From Chromera velia (Eukaryota; Sar; Chromeraceae): 25,869 nt of DNA. The stretch's first letter is position 1. Each line of letters starts with the position of its first letter. The DNA is taken from assembly GCA_018398765.1 (NCBI GenBank), contig JAHBMJ010000135.1:108647-134515 (forward strand). Reading direction: 5' to 3'. Positions 9,851 to 18,678 of the stretch are shown here, in pieces. Under the pieces are notes generated by a model, which worked only from the letters and a program-made list of their open reading frames with translations, did no database searches and had not been told where the DNA came from. The position numbers and the translations under genes were made by a program.

Positions 9851-10984
9851 ATGCTGGTTGTCAGATTGATCGGGCTCGCGTTAGCGGCGTTGGGAGCTAG
9901 GTTGGGAGCCTCGATTTCCGGTCGCTCTCTTTCGTCGCCGTCTCCGTCTCCGTCTCTGAGGCCTTTGTTTTTCCTGCGGCAGATCCGAACGGGCCGAGAC
10001 TCAGTGCACGCTCAGAATCTCAGTCCGACAAAAATCTCGGAAAGGCCCAAGAGTGGCCTTTCGTGGCTTGCCTATGCACCGCTGGATGCGTTGAATGCTT
10101 CTCGTTTCAGCCGTCTACGTTCGGCGTTTGCCAGTCCACGCTTCGAAATCTGGAGACCAGCGAAGGGTCTCTTGCCGGGCTCCTCTCGTTGGCGTGTCAC
10201 TCACCACCTGGAGACGTCATTGATGTCACAGGGAGAAGGACAGGGAGAGACGGGCACGGACTCCGAGGCACAGGGTCCGGTTGGTCTCGGGTCGCAGGTA
10301 GATCCAGTGAACTCTGAGGAGCTCTTCAAAGCCGCAGAGCGGGGAGACAGAAAAAGAGTGGCAGAGCTGGTCGCACTGGGGGCGGACGACAACCGTTGGG
10401 GATCGAACAAGACTGCCCGTTGGGGGTCGAACGAGACTGCCCTTCACAAAGCGATCATCTTCAATGACGTCGGGGCTGTTCGACTCCTCGTGGAAGCTGG
10501 AGTGGATGTGAACGCGCGTACTGAACGGGGCCACTGCCCGCTGCATTATGCGGCGTCATTGTACATGGAGAACTGCACGGAGACGATCCATATTCTCCTC
10601 GATGCAGGCGCAAACGTGAATGTGAAGACCGACGAACCTGAGGGGGCGCATCTTGACACACCGCTCCACTTTGCTGCGGCGTTTGGGATCACGGAAGTCG
10701 TCGAGTTACTTGTAGCTGCGGGTGCCCAAGTAAGCGCACAGAATTCAGACGGCATTACCCCTCTGCATCGAACAGCCTTTCCATGGGGGGAAGCGGAAAG
10801 CAGAAGGCATGCGGCAAAAGTAATCCTGGACGCAGGCGCCGACATCAACGTCCTCGGGGGTCGATTGGGCGGTAAAACACCGCTGGGATGGGCCGTTCGG
10901 TGGTCCAACGGAGCAGTCGAGGAGCTTTTACGGGAGCGTGGGGCTTGGGCTCTACATTCGTGGCAGTTAGAAAGGGGCGAATAG
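9851..10984 (+). CDS. Ankyrin-repeat protein
   Basis: The frame from the ATG at 9851 encodes 377 residues; it stays open upstream to a GTG at 9803, but 9851 is the first ATG. Residues 1-22 (MLVVRLIGLALAALGARLGA...) are hydrophobic with an early arginine, like a signal peptide or the start of a targeting sequence, followed by Ser/Pro- and Arg-rich sequence to about residue 125. From about residue 155 there are five to six ankyrin repeats, with clear TALHKA, CPLHYAA, TPLHFAAAFG, TPLHRTA and TPLGWAV turns and LLxAGAxVN helices. Ankyrin arrays mediate protein-protein binding; no enzymatic domain is attached. A second ATG at 10223 (residue 125) would give a plain cytosolic ankyrin protein, so the hydrophobic N-terminus could be untranslated or spliced. 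A 24-bp tandem duplication (10393-10440) adds eight residues between repeats 1 and 2. The gene ends 73 bases before the tail of LINE copy A, which points toward it. Confidence 0.75.
   Translation: MLVVRLIGLALAALGARLGASISGRSLSSPSPSPSLRPLFFLRQIRTGRDSVHAQNLSPTKISERPKSGLSWLAYAPLDALNASRFSRLRSAFASPRFEIWRPAKGLLPGSSRWRVTHHLETSLMSQGEGQGETGTDSEAQGPVGLGSQVDPVNSEELFKAAERGDRKRVAELVALGADDNRWGSNKTARWGSNETALHKAIIFNDVGAVRLLVEAGVDVNARTERGHCPLHYAASLYMENCTETIHILLDAGANVNVKTDEPEGAHLDTPLHFAAAFGITEVVELLVAAGAQVSAQNSDGITPLHRTAFPWGEAESRRHAAKVILDAGADINVLGGRLGGKTPLGWAVRWSNGAVEELLRERGAWALHSWQLERGE
10393..10440 (+). repeat. 24-bp tandem duplication inside ankyrin gene
   Basis: Two adjacent 24-base units differ at two positions and encode RWGSNKTA followed by RWGSNETA. 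The duplication keeps the frame and lengthens the loop between the first two ankyrin repeats. Confidence 0.9.
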
Positions 10985-11057
10985 AAAAGGTCCACTAGGA
11001 GTCTAGGATTCACCAGGACCGTGACCAGGTCTGTGCTAGTAGCACCAAGTATAATAC

Positions 11058-11098
11058 TATCATCATCACCATCATCATCATTATTATTATTATTATTA
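11058..11098 (-). repeat. 3' tail of LINE copy A, (TAA)n(TGA)n
   Basis: Read on the minus strand, the element end GGCCTATAGACCGATTAA continues into TAA repeats and then TGA/TGG repeats. The same two-part tail follows the other family members at 17036-16983 and 21052-21013, so it is a reproducible feature of this family. Confidence 0.85.
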
Positions 11099-11426
11099 AT
11101 CGGTCTATAGGCCATCATGCAGTGCATGAGTCTAGGACAATGCTTTATTGCCCCTTTGCCAGACCTGCATTATACAACGGGAAGGGGCTTCACTCTCGTA
11201 ACTCTAAACACCCTGCATCTAGAAGATGCTTTCTAAATCGCTGATGTCGTTTCCCTTCTGTGAGAGGAGTGCGACAACTGCAACAGAGACTCTCAGGCAG
11301 TAGAGGCAGACAGGAAGACCGGTGGAGAGGGGGGACGGGAGATGTACGTGGGAGGTGGAAAAAGAATATTCAAAGGTGAGACGGGAAGAGAGGTAAGTAA
11401 CCATCACATGCATCGAATCGCAGGCC

Positions 11427-13526
11427 TTACGATGGAGGGCGCAGACAGATGTTTTGCAAGAGTCGCAGGGCCAGTATAGGTGAGTGTCTGAGTGCCAGGG
11501 TGACCTTCATTTGTGCCAACAATTCGCTTTGCGTGGCGTGTTTTAGAGGGGTGGAGTCTTTCGCTAGCAACCACTTTCTCTCTCTTTCTTAGGCTCTGTC
11601 TAATTTGGCTTCAATTTCGGTTACAATTGCATTCAGAACCTCTCGATCTGCTCTTGTTTCTGTGCATTCAGTCAGTCGGTGCAGTAGATCGTCTGCTTTA
11701 CCCCTACATATATGTGCAATACAGCAAGGCTGAAAAAGGGCCTGAGGACCAGATCGCAGCGCGAGGGAGGGAAACGAAACGGGGGGACCAAGGGGATGAG
11801 GGAAAAGTAGAGGAAAGGAAGAGGAGAGACGAACGTTGGGCAGTAGGATAAGACGTTTGGAACACATTCGGTCTGACGCCTCTGCCAAACTGCAAAACCG
11901 CCCCCCGTGAAGCGGCCCTTTCTAGACAACCATCAATCCATTCATCAACTTCCCGGTTGATCACTGCTCTTAAGAGAAGGAGACGGCCAACCTTGGTGGC
12001 TTTCTTTCTTCTTCTGATGGTTGGATTGACAGTCACAAATTCTTCCAATCCGGTCGACCCAATCAATTTTTGTGCGTGCATCATAGAGGAAGGACAATCA
12101 CCATTCATTAAAGCCGACCAGGCACCCGCGGGCATCTTGAGGTCAATATGTTTTAAGTTAGTCAAATACCCAGCAAGTCTCACCGACACATGCACACGTG
12201 CAGAAAGTAGACCGACAGCACACAGGGTAGGTACACGGAAAGAAGAGAGAGACAGATTCAAAGCCCAACGGACAAAGCGCAATTGAAGGACATCTAATGC
12301 ATCCATGTCTGACTTGCGGACAGGCAGACAGTCAAACGCATATAGAGCAACAGGCAACCAGAAAGCGCATAAACACAAAATTTTTGCTGCGAGGGGCAGG
12401 CGACCTAAAGAGAGTGCTACGCTCTTTGCATAGCCCATCCGTCTACTCGCTATGCTAAGCCTTTCTTCTATTACCTCCCTTAAGTCTCCCCCTTCGAACA
12501 AAAGAACACCCAGATACTTATACGACCCCACTCTCTCGACTTCTTTTCCCCCAAACATAAGCCTCCCTTCAATTGCAGGGTAAGAGTCGGACAGACGTAT
12601 GATTTTCGTCTTTTTTAAATTAACAGTGAGCCCCCTCTCTTTACAGAAAGAATTCAATTCATTCAAGCTGACCTACAGGTCATACACGCTCTCAGCAACG
12701 AGGACAAGGTCATCGGCATAACCAAGGCTATCGCACTCAACCCCACCGAGCAGAACCTCTGCATGACTGGAAGCCTTCACTCTTTCATGCAGATCATTGA
12801 TGAAAATCAAGAAGAGAAGAGGGGAGAGAGGATCCCCTTGTTTCACCCCTTTCTCTTTCTTGAAAATAAAAGGGCTGCCAGTGATGCTTCCATACATATT
12901 TATATATATTGCCTGAATCATTTTAACATCGACTGCACTCACCCCTTGCTTCAGCAAAACTTTAAACAAAACATCCCTGGGCAGGGAGTCAAAGGCTTTG
13001 CTGAAGTCTACAAAGCATGCTAACCAGGGCTTCTTTCGTTTCTTTGCCTTTTGCAGCAGCGCAGTAAGTGCTCCAATGGCTTCCCTTGTTCCTACCCCTT
13101 GCTGAAAACCCAACTGCCTATAGTCAATCTTCACTTACGATGTAAGACGGGCAGAGAGGAGTGAAGAAAAGAGTTTTGGTAAGAGTGAGACAACATGAAT
13201 CGGACGCCATTCACCAGGGTCGGGGGAAGGAGGCCCCTTTGGAACCGGACAGATTTTAATTACATTCCATTCATCTCACCAAGCGGATGTCAAGTGAATT
13301 AAGTTCAAATGGATAAATAACAAAGTACGAGAAAGAGGCGAATATTGAAAGCATAGGGAGAGGTGGTTGGGGGCGAGTCCGGACAACCCTGCAGCCTTTT
13401 CTTCCTTTGTGGACCGGAGGACTTTCTTTATTTCTTCTATATAAAAATAAAGGCGAGACGGAGGGATTGGTGGGGGCAAAAGGGGAGAGTGAATGCCAGA
13501 GGGAACCTGATGAGAGTGGGTATGCA
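11427..13526 (-). pseudogene. LINE A reverse transcriptase and C-terminal part, degraded
   Basis: Reverse transcriptase motifs are well preserved: FVDFSKAFDSL (first catalytic Asp), KQGDPLSPLLF, GYADDLVLVA (YADD catalytic pair) and SYKYLGVLLFEGG. They are followed by a thumb-like region with WALNLSLSSFRVPTLCAVGL. The frame is broken by TGA at 13276-13278 (CGA in copy C), a TAA near 13142 where copy C has CAA, TAG at 12673-12675 (CAG in copies B and C) and TAA at 11589-11591. Near 11700-11712 roughly 60 bases present in B and C are missing, which removes the first cysteine pair of the zinc knuckle. It cannot make a full protein. Confidence 0.88.
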
Positions 13527-14277
13527 GTTATGAAAAAACGCCAGAGTGCAAAGAAGAGTTAAAAACAGGTGGGGCTGGCTGCGAAAGAGGGAAAGGGGGA
13601 GTACTTTCTTGTGCAGATTCCCTGCCAGAGGGAGAGTCAGCGAAGATGGAAGCCCAGTGATAGGCAAAGTCCTTTACTGAAGGCTGGGAACCAGGAGGGG
13701 CTTTCTCTCTATTGCTTCTTTGCAGCTTTCTTCTCAATGACCAGACCTTTGAAGGGTTAGAGGACAACTCGAGTGTAACCTTTTCTACACAGAGCTTTTC
13801 GTATGCCTTTCTTTTCCTGTTGTGCAATCGCTGACATCTGCGGGCCTGCCTCTCAACTGTCTGTCTTAAGGCAATCACGTTCGTTCTGCTGCTCCCACTT
13901 CTCCTCTCATTCTCACATGATTCCACAAGTTTGTTCAACGCCTTCCTTGCTTCCCTCCAAAGTGTCGCTGCTTCCTTGCATTCATTATCAAACCATTCGG
14001 CCTTTTTCTTTTGTCTCACTTTTTTCCTGCCTTGTTGACCATCCAAATCCTTCCGCTTGATTTCTTTTGTTGGGCCGGCCAACGTGGTTTCCCATTCTTT
14101 CAGCAGTAACTTTTCCCGTTCATAGAAAGACAAAGGCACCGGTTGCTCACATAAGTTGGGAGCAGACAGCGGGGGGGGGGGAGCGGATGGAAAAGAAGAG
14201 AGATCATGAAATGTTTTCAGCTTCGCAAGCCATTTTCACAAGTCCAAGCCATAGCTGTTCAGCCAATTGACCAGCTG
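13527..14277 (-). pseudogene. LINE A linker between endonuclease and RT, degraded
   Basis: A basic, Arg/Lys-rich linker corresponds to the uninterrupted region in copy C (for example KKVRQKKKAEWFDNECKEAA and VWSLRRKLQRSN). Relative to C there is a one-base deletion near 14366 and a four-base insertion near 14207. The two restore the frame, but the out-of-frame stretch between them reaches a TAG at 14278. A further TAA lies at 13528-13530, where C has CAA. WFDNECKEAA resembles a motif often found between the endonuclease and RT of LINEs. Confidence 0.8.
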
Positions 14278-15592
14278 CTACAGCCGAGGGGAGAAGCTCC
14301 TCATATGAGACAGGAGTGGATCTGATGGAGCGATGAAGGGGAGGGATAGGTAAAAGGGAGTTTCTTTGCTGTCTGGCTGTTGAGGGGGAATGAAAGGGGC
14401 AGCAACAAGGGACAGAGAAAGTGACACAGCTGCATAGTCGAGCCTAGACAGTTCTGCTGGCTGTTTCACATCAAGGTGAGTACAAGCACGGAGGAGGGGG
14501 GGATTAACGAGAAAAAAGTCAATCAGAGTGTGACCTCTACCTTTCCAGAGGAAGGTGCAATCACGTGAGAAAGAACGTGCTTCCCCACTCCAAAGGGGGG
14601 CAGAACCATCAATGCAGAGACCATTTAAAGGGAGAAGATTCGTTAGTTCACAGAGTTTTAAAAGAGAACGGCCCTGCTGATCAACTTTTCGGTTGCAAGA
14701 CGAAGCACGGATTACTCCCGATACATTCTCTTCCTGAATGATTCCGTTCTTATCTTGTACCCCCCTATCCCAAGTGATTCCTTTTAGCAGCTCATCAGAG
14801 ATGTGAGCGTTGAAATCACCAGTCACAATTCTCCTTTCCCCTAGAGGAACTTCCGACAATGCATCTGTCAGGCGCTCCCAGTGGCTCAGATCCCCGCCTG
14901 CCTCCCCTCTCCCAGTAGACCATCCGTGTAGCACATATACTCCAAACACATGCAGAATAGAGGACTTGCTGTGTGCATCGAATCCACCAATATGCAATGA
15001 CGCACGCAGCATGGATGGGCCGACCAGTTTGATCTCAGGCCTTAGTCGGCCTCTCAATGACTTTCGAATTAGGACAGCGACCCCCCCGGTATCCTTGTCC
15101 TGTTCTAACGCTTCCTTCCTGCCTCTACCACTTCCTCCTCCCCCAAGGTGCTGTCTAACCCATTCTCGATGGGAGAAATTCTTGCCTGAGTGAAGAGGGT
15201 ATTCAAGAGGGCGCGTGGGGGACCGTGTTTCTGTCAAAATTACCACATCAAACTCCTCAAGCCAGGCAAACAGACTGCCATCACTCTCTATGCTGTCTAA
15301 GAGACCTTTTACGTTGAGCGTGGCGATTCTGAGCCCCACTATTGATCTTACAGAAATCAATTCTTTCAACGCAACACCCCCACTAGCTAGGCAAGCTGAA
15401 GCAAAAGCAGAAGCAGATACACGTGCCGATGAAGAAGAAGAAGAAGAAAAAGAAAAAGAAGACGAGGATGAAGAAAGACCTTGTCCTTTTCCCTTCTTTC
15501 TCTGCCCTTTTTTCGTCACCTTCCCCCGTTTAGTCTTTCCATTGTTTCCCTTACGGCTCGTGCTCTTTATCAGGGACTCAAGGGGCCGCCAN
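14278..15592 (-). pseudogene. LINE A APE-type (EEP) endonuclease, catalytic His lost
   Basis: The endonuclease/exonuclease/phosphatase fold of LINEs is recognisable by IATLNVKGLL (Asn motif), DVVILTETRSP (metal-binding Glu), RRIVTGDFNAHI (Asp/Asn motif) and a final TLIDFFLVN...LSRLDYAAVSL. In active family enzymes the last motif ends in Asp-His; copy C has LDH, while copy A has LDY (codon at 14436-14434). This replaces the catalytic histidine. The domain follows a basic segment (GKVTKKGQRKKGKGQG) and a Ser run. In LINEs it nicks target DNA to prime reverse transcription. Confidence 0.88.
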
Positions 15593-15604
15593 AAGGGGCC
15601 GCCA
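15580..15604. repeat. 13-base duplication with an undetermined base
   Basis: AAGGGGCCGCCA occurs twice, separated by one N, where copy C has it once. The extra 13 bases shift the reading frame between the Cys-rich and endonuclease parts. The N strongly suggests a collapsed or mis-joined assembly edge rather than biology. Confidence 0.8.
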
Positions 15605-16936
15605 GCCATATGGGTTTCGACATTTGTTTCCTTTCGGGCACCCCACACAGGGAGTACCATTCTTTGCACACTTGCAGCCAGCATAAGTATTGGAGCCATG
15701 ACACCGGCATGCACATCTGGTAGACGGTTGGACGGAGGAGATGGGGGAAGCAGTCTGGGGAGACAGAGCCAAAGGGTCACGGTTTTTACATCTGTCTTTG
15801 CCCACATAGCAGTTAGTACAGTGGGTTCCATTTAAGGTACACTTACAGTTTTTTCCACAAACCCCCCCCCCCGATGGTCTGCACTCGCAACATCGTACTT
15901 CCTTACAGTTCGGGCATAGGGCGCCCAGCGGGCAGTGGGTACAGCGTTTTCCCGCTGCCGCACATGGACACTCACACTTTCTCTTCCCCCTCTGTCTCTC
16001 TGGGCATTGCAGGCAGTTGCAACACGCTTTATCGGCTTGACAGGGCTCTTTTTCCTCTTTACGTTTCAATGCTTTGGGGCGTGATAAGGAGGAGGAGGAG
16101 GAAGAGGAAGAAGAAGAAGAAGAAGAAGAAGAAGAAGAAGAAAAAGAAGGAGAAGAAGCAGAAAAAGAGGAAGAAAAAGAAGAAGAAGAAGAAGAAGAAG
16201 AGGAAGACGAAGAGGAGGAGGAAGGAGAAGAAGAAGAAGAAGAGGGAGAAGAAGAAGAGGAAGAAGAAGAAGAGGAAGAAAAAGAAAGAGAAGGGTCCAC
16301 CCAGTGACCTAGTCTCCCCCCTCCCCCCCTTCCCTGTCCGTTCCCACCCACGTTTCTTCCCACACTAGGTCCGGAGGAAAAGGAAGAAAAGAAAAGAGCA
16401 GGAGAAGAAGAAGAAGATAAAGAAGAAGAAGAAGAAGAAGAAGAAGGAGAAGAAGAAGAAGAAGAAGAAGAAAAGGAAGAAGAAGAAGAAGAAGAAGAAG
16501 AAGAAGAAGAAAAAGAAGAAGAAAGGGAAGGCAAAGCGTTTTTCTCGCTCCTTTGCTTTCTTTGCTCTTCATTCTGAAGGGTCAGTGCTTTGGGGCGTGA
16601 TTCGGAGGAGGAGGAGGAAGAGGAAGAAGAAGAAGAAGAAAAGGCAGAAAGAGAAGAAGAGGAAAAAGAGCCACTGGAAGAGCCACCTCCCTTACTCCCT
16701 TGCTCCATGTGTCTGTCGTTCGTTCCGCTTTCACCCTTCTCTTTCATGGCATTTCTATTGGACTCCCCAGGAGAAGAAGGCTTAGTGAAAGACGAAAGAA
16801 AAGGGGAGGAAGGAAACAAGGAAAAAGAAGAAGCAGAAGAAGAAGGAGAAATAGAAAGGCAGCCACCTTCTTCAGTCCCCTGCTTCCCATGTCCATCGTT
16901 CGTTCCGTTCACACCCTTGGCGATTCCATCGTTCAC
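15593..16936 (-). pseudogene. LINE A N-terminal Ser-rich and CXC-like Cys-rich region
   Basis: About 290 residues of low complexity, mostly Ser runs, precede a Cys-rich domain of about 150 residues. That domain has three units sharing the exact spacing CxC-x3-G-x2-C-x2-C: CPCAAAGKRCTHC, CKCTLNGTHCTNC and CKCAKNGTPCVGC, each followed by a further Cys and Asn/Arg. This spacing matches the core of the tesmin/TSO1 CXC zinc-binding motif, so DNA or RNA binding is a reasonable inference. In copy C the domain runs without a break into the basic linker and endonuclease, so it is the N-terminus of the same polyprotein. No ATG opens this frame at the right end (16936 is GTG); the first in-frame ATG lies inside the Ser-rich part, in keeping with 5' truncation. 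The Ser module (S-run followed by SRPKAL) occurs twice, an internal duplication. Confidence 0.8.
16085..16862. repeat. Long (GAA/GAG)n purine tracts encoding poly-Ser
   Basis: On the plus strand, long homopurine blocks lie at about 16085-16305, 16376-16535, 16603-16675 and 16760-16862, with short mixed spacers. Read on the minus strand in the element frame they are TCT/TCC serine codons. Opposite-strand Glu/Lys frames and the all-Leu frame are shadows. Confidence 0.9.
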
Positions 16937-16940
16937 ACCC

Positions 16941-17005
16941 TTATTATTATTATTATTATTATTATTATTGATCAGTCTATAGCATCATCATCATCATCAT
17001 CATCA

Positions 17006-17040
<35 letters not shown>

Positions 17041-17100
17041 CGGTCTATAGGCCATTAATCGGTTATTGTTATTGATTGGTCTATAGGCCATCATGCAATG
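16941..17100 (-). repeat. Ladder of LINE 3' termini and TAA/TGA tails
   Basis: The terminal LINE motif CTATAGACYGATYAA occurs three times within about 120 bases on the minus strand (around 17090-17073, 17054-17036 and 16982-16968). Each is followed by TAA- or TAAC-type repeats, and the middle one by (TAA)n(TGA)n. An extra partial terminus (CCGATTAAT) lies near 17062-17054. Copy A starts directly after the last tail. Confidence 0.85.
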
Positions 17101-17671
17101 CATGAGTCTAGGGCAATGCTGTATTGCCCCTTTGCCAGACCTGCATCACTCATCGGGGTGGAGCTGCCGTCTGCTAGCTGAAACCCGGCACCTAAATCAT
17201 GACGTTTAATCGATTTAAGTGCCGTCCCTCACTATAGAAGGCTGCGACAGTCAAACCAATCCAAGGTACTGAGAGCAGACAGAGCAAACCAGTGAAGAGG
17301 GAGAACAAGGATTGGAATAGATGTACGAGGAAGGCGTTCGAAGGGTCAAAGGGATGAACAATTCAGAAAAAAACCGTTTGGTCATTGTGCTCGCGTCTTT
17401 TATCTGTAAGAGAAGAGGAAAAAGAGATGAAAAGGAAAGAAAACAGAGAAATAAAAAACAGAATAAACTCCCATTGCTAAGCTTCATACTCAGTCTGCTC
17501 TCACAGCCACGTTGCAACAAACTTGCCCTTTTGAAGACCAGGTCGGTCACCGTCTCCTTCTCCTGCTGGATGGTTTTTGAGCGTGACCCGCACAGCGCGT
17601 GTGACTGATGGGAAAGACATGTCAAAGGAGAGGTTCTCTCTGCTGGACGCTTGTTCTTCCCCCTCTTCGAA

Positions 17672-18678
17672 CTATTCGAAAAAGCTAATCTCGTCTTGAA
17701 TCTGATCCCATGCCCTCTGATGCCAAGACCTCTTTGCTAACTTAGAAACGACAGTGGGAGTCGTCATCTGTGCAGTGAAGCGCAGACGAGGACTTATGCG
17801 GTCAGAGGGAGGAAGCAGAGAGAAGAGCTGCTGTAAGGAACGTTGCATATTGCATTCTTCCTGCTCTGATTCAGAAAGGTGAGATTCTCCGCAGACATGA
17901 AGCCGCACCTTACAAAAAGGGAACGCGTCTCCATACCCGCGAACAGAAAAGAGCGAACGCCCATCCCGGGCGGCAATCATATCGTTGGCATGCTTCTCCG
18001 TCATGTCACAACAAAAAACTGCCTCCAGGCCCCTTTGCCTAACAAAATCTACGCCGTCACAGCAAGGCAGATCCTCCTATACACAAAGGTCAAACAGCTC
18101 ACGAACAGTCTGAGCTGAGAGCCCAAATGGGTTTTCGCTGAAGTCTCCTTTAAGGAAAAGGTGAATGAAGTGCACTGGGGCTTGGAGAACCTCAGGAGGA
18201 GTAGGTGGGGAGAAGGGTTTTGAGGAACCAACGTCCATGATAGTGGAGTAGACGACTCCAGGGATTTTGTTGACAGAGCCGCCTTTCAAATTCAAAGAGG
18301 AGGATATGGATGCACTGTTGTTAGTAGAGGGCATGTTGGCATCGCTGTGTGGGGAGGGCAAGACGGAGGCGCTTTGTGGGGGAGGCGTGTTAGCATCGCT
18401 TTGTGGGGAGGGCGAGATGGAAGCGCTTTGTGGGGGGGGCGTGTTGGCATCGCTTTGTGGGGAGGGCGAGATAGAAACGCTGAGAGTCACCTGGAGGGAG
18501 GGATTGACGTAAGCTTCAGGAGGTGATAGGTTTGGTGTGAAGGGGGCAGCCGAGGTGGAAAGGGCAGACATAGTTTCCTTCGATGCGGCCTCAGCCGCAA
18601 CCGACTTCTTTTTGTTTGAGCCTAGGTTTGAGCCAAAGCCTCTCTGAGCAGTCCGATGTGAGGATGGGGGGGATGTAG
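17672..18678 (-). pseudogene. Element D open frame, one internal stop; possible ORF1
   Basis: From the ATG at 18571 to the TAA at 17672 the frame is open except for one TAG at 18077-18079. The N-terminal half is Ser/Pro-rich with an 18-residue repeat (SDANTPPPQSASISPSPQ). The C-terminal half is compact, including GVDFVRQRGLEAVF, RSLFSVRGYGDAFPF and KVRLHVCG, a beta-alpha rhythm that loosely recalls the RRM-like domain of LINE ORF1 (gag-like) proteins. That resemblance is weak and only suggests a nucleic-acid-binding role. The frame reads in from the 3' end of copy B, which accounts for a spurious N-terminus (MHCMMAYRP). I do not recognise the protein family. Confidence 0.45.
18337..18480 (-). 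repeat. 54-bp tandem repeat in element D frame
   Basis: About 2.6 copies of a 54-base unit keep the reading frame and encode the 18-residue Ser/Pro/Gln repeat of the element D protein. Confidence 0.9.

Larger units (their letters stand above)
11058..16940 (-). mobile_element. LINE (non-LTR retrotransposon) copy A
   Basis: A 5.9-kb minus-strand element aligns by eye with copies B and C over its body. In transcription order it holds Ser-rich low complexity, a Cys-rich domain, basic linker, APE-type endonuclease, linker, reverse transcriptase, a C-terminal zinc-knuckle region, a 3' untranslated region of about 330 bases with AATAAA at 11149-11144, and the (TAA)n(TGA)n tail. Its left end lies just past the ankyrin gene; its right end abuts a ladder of older 3' termini, so its 5' end is probably truncated. 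No target-site duplication can be called because both ends lie in microsatellite-like DNA. Clade assignment is uncertain: the EEP-RT-zinc-knuckle order and TAA-type tail suit the I/Jockey/CR1 part of the LINE tree. Confidence 0.88.

Noticed and set aside
12763-13023. Plus-strand frames inside the LINE bodies (also 11957-12286, 19594-19923, 21963-22274)
   Set aside because: They recur only because the LINE copies recur; the minus-strand frame carries the RT motifs.
16074-16368. Poly-Glu and poly-Lys frames on the plus strand
   Set aside because: They are shadows of the GAA/GAG tracts; the meaningful reading is poly-Ser on the minus strand, in frame with the Cys-rich domain.
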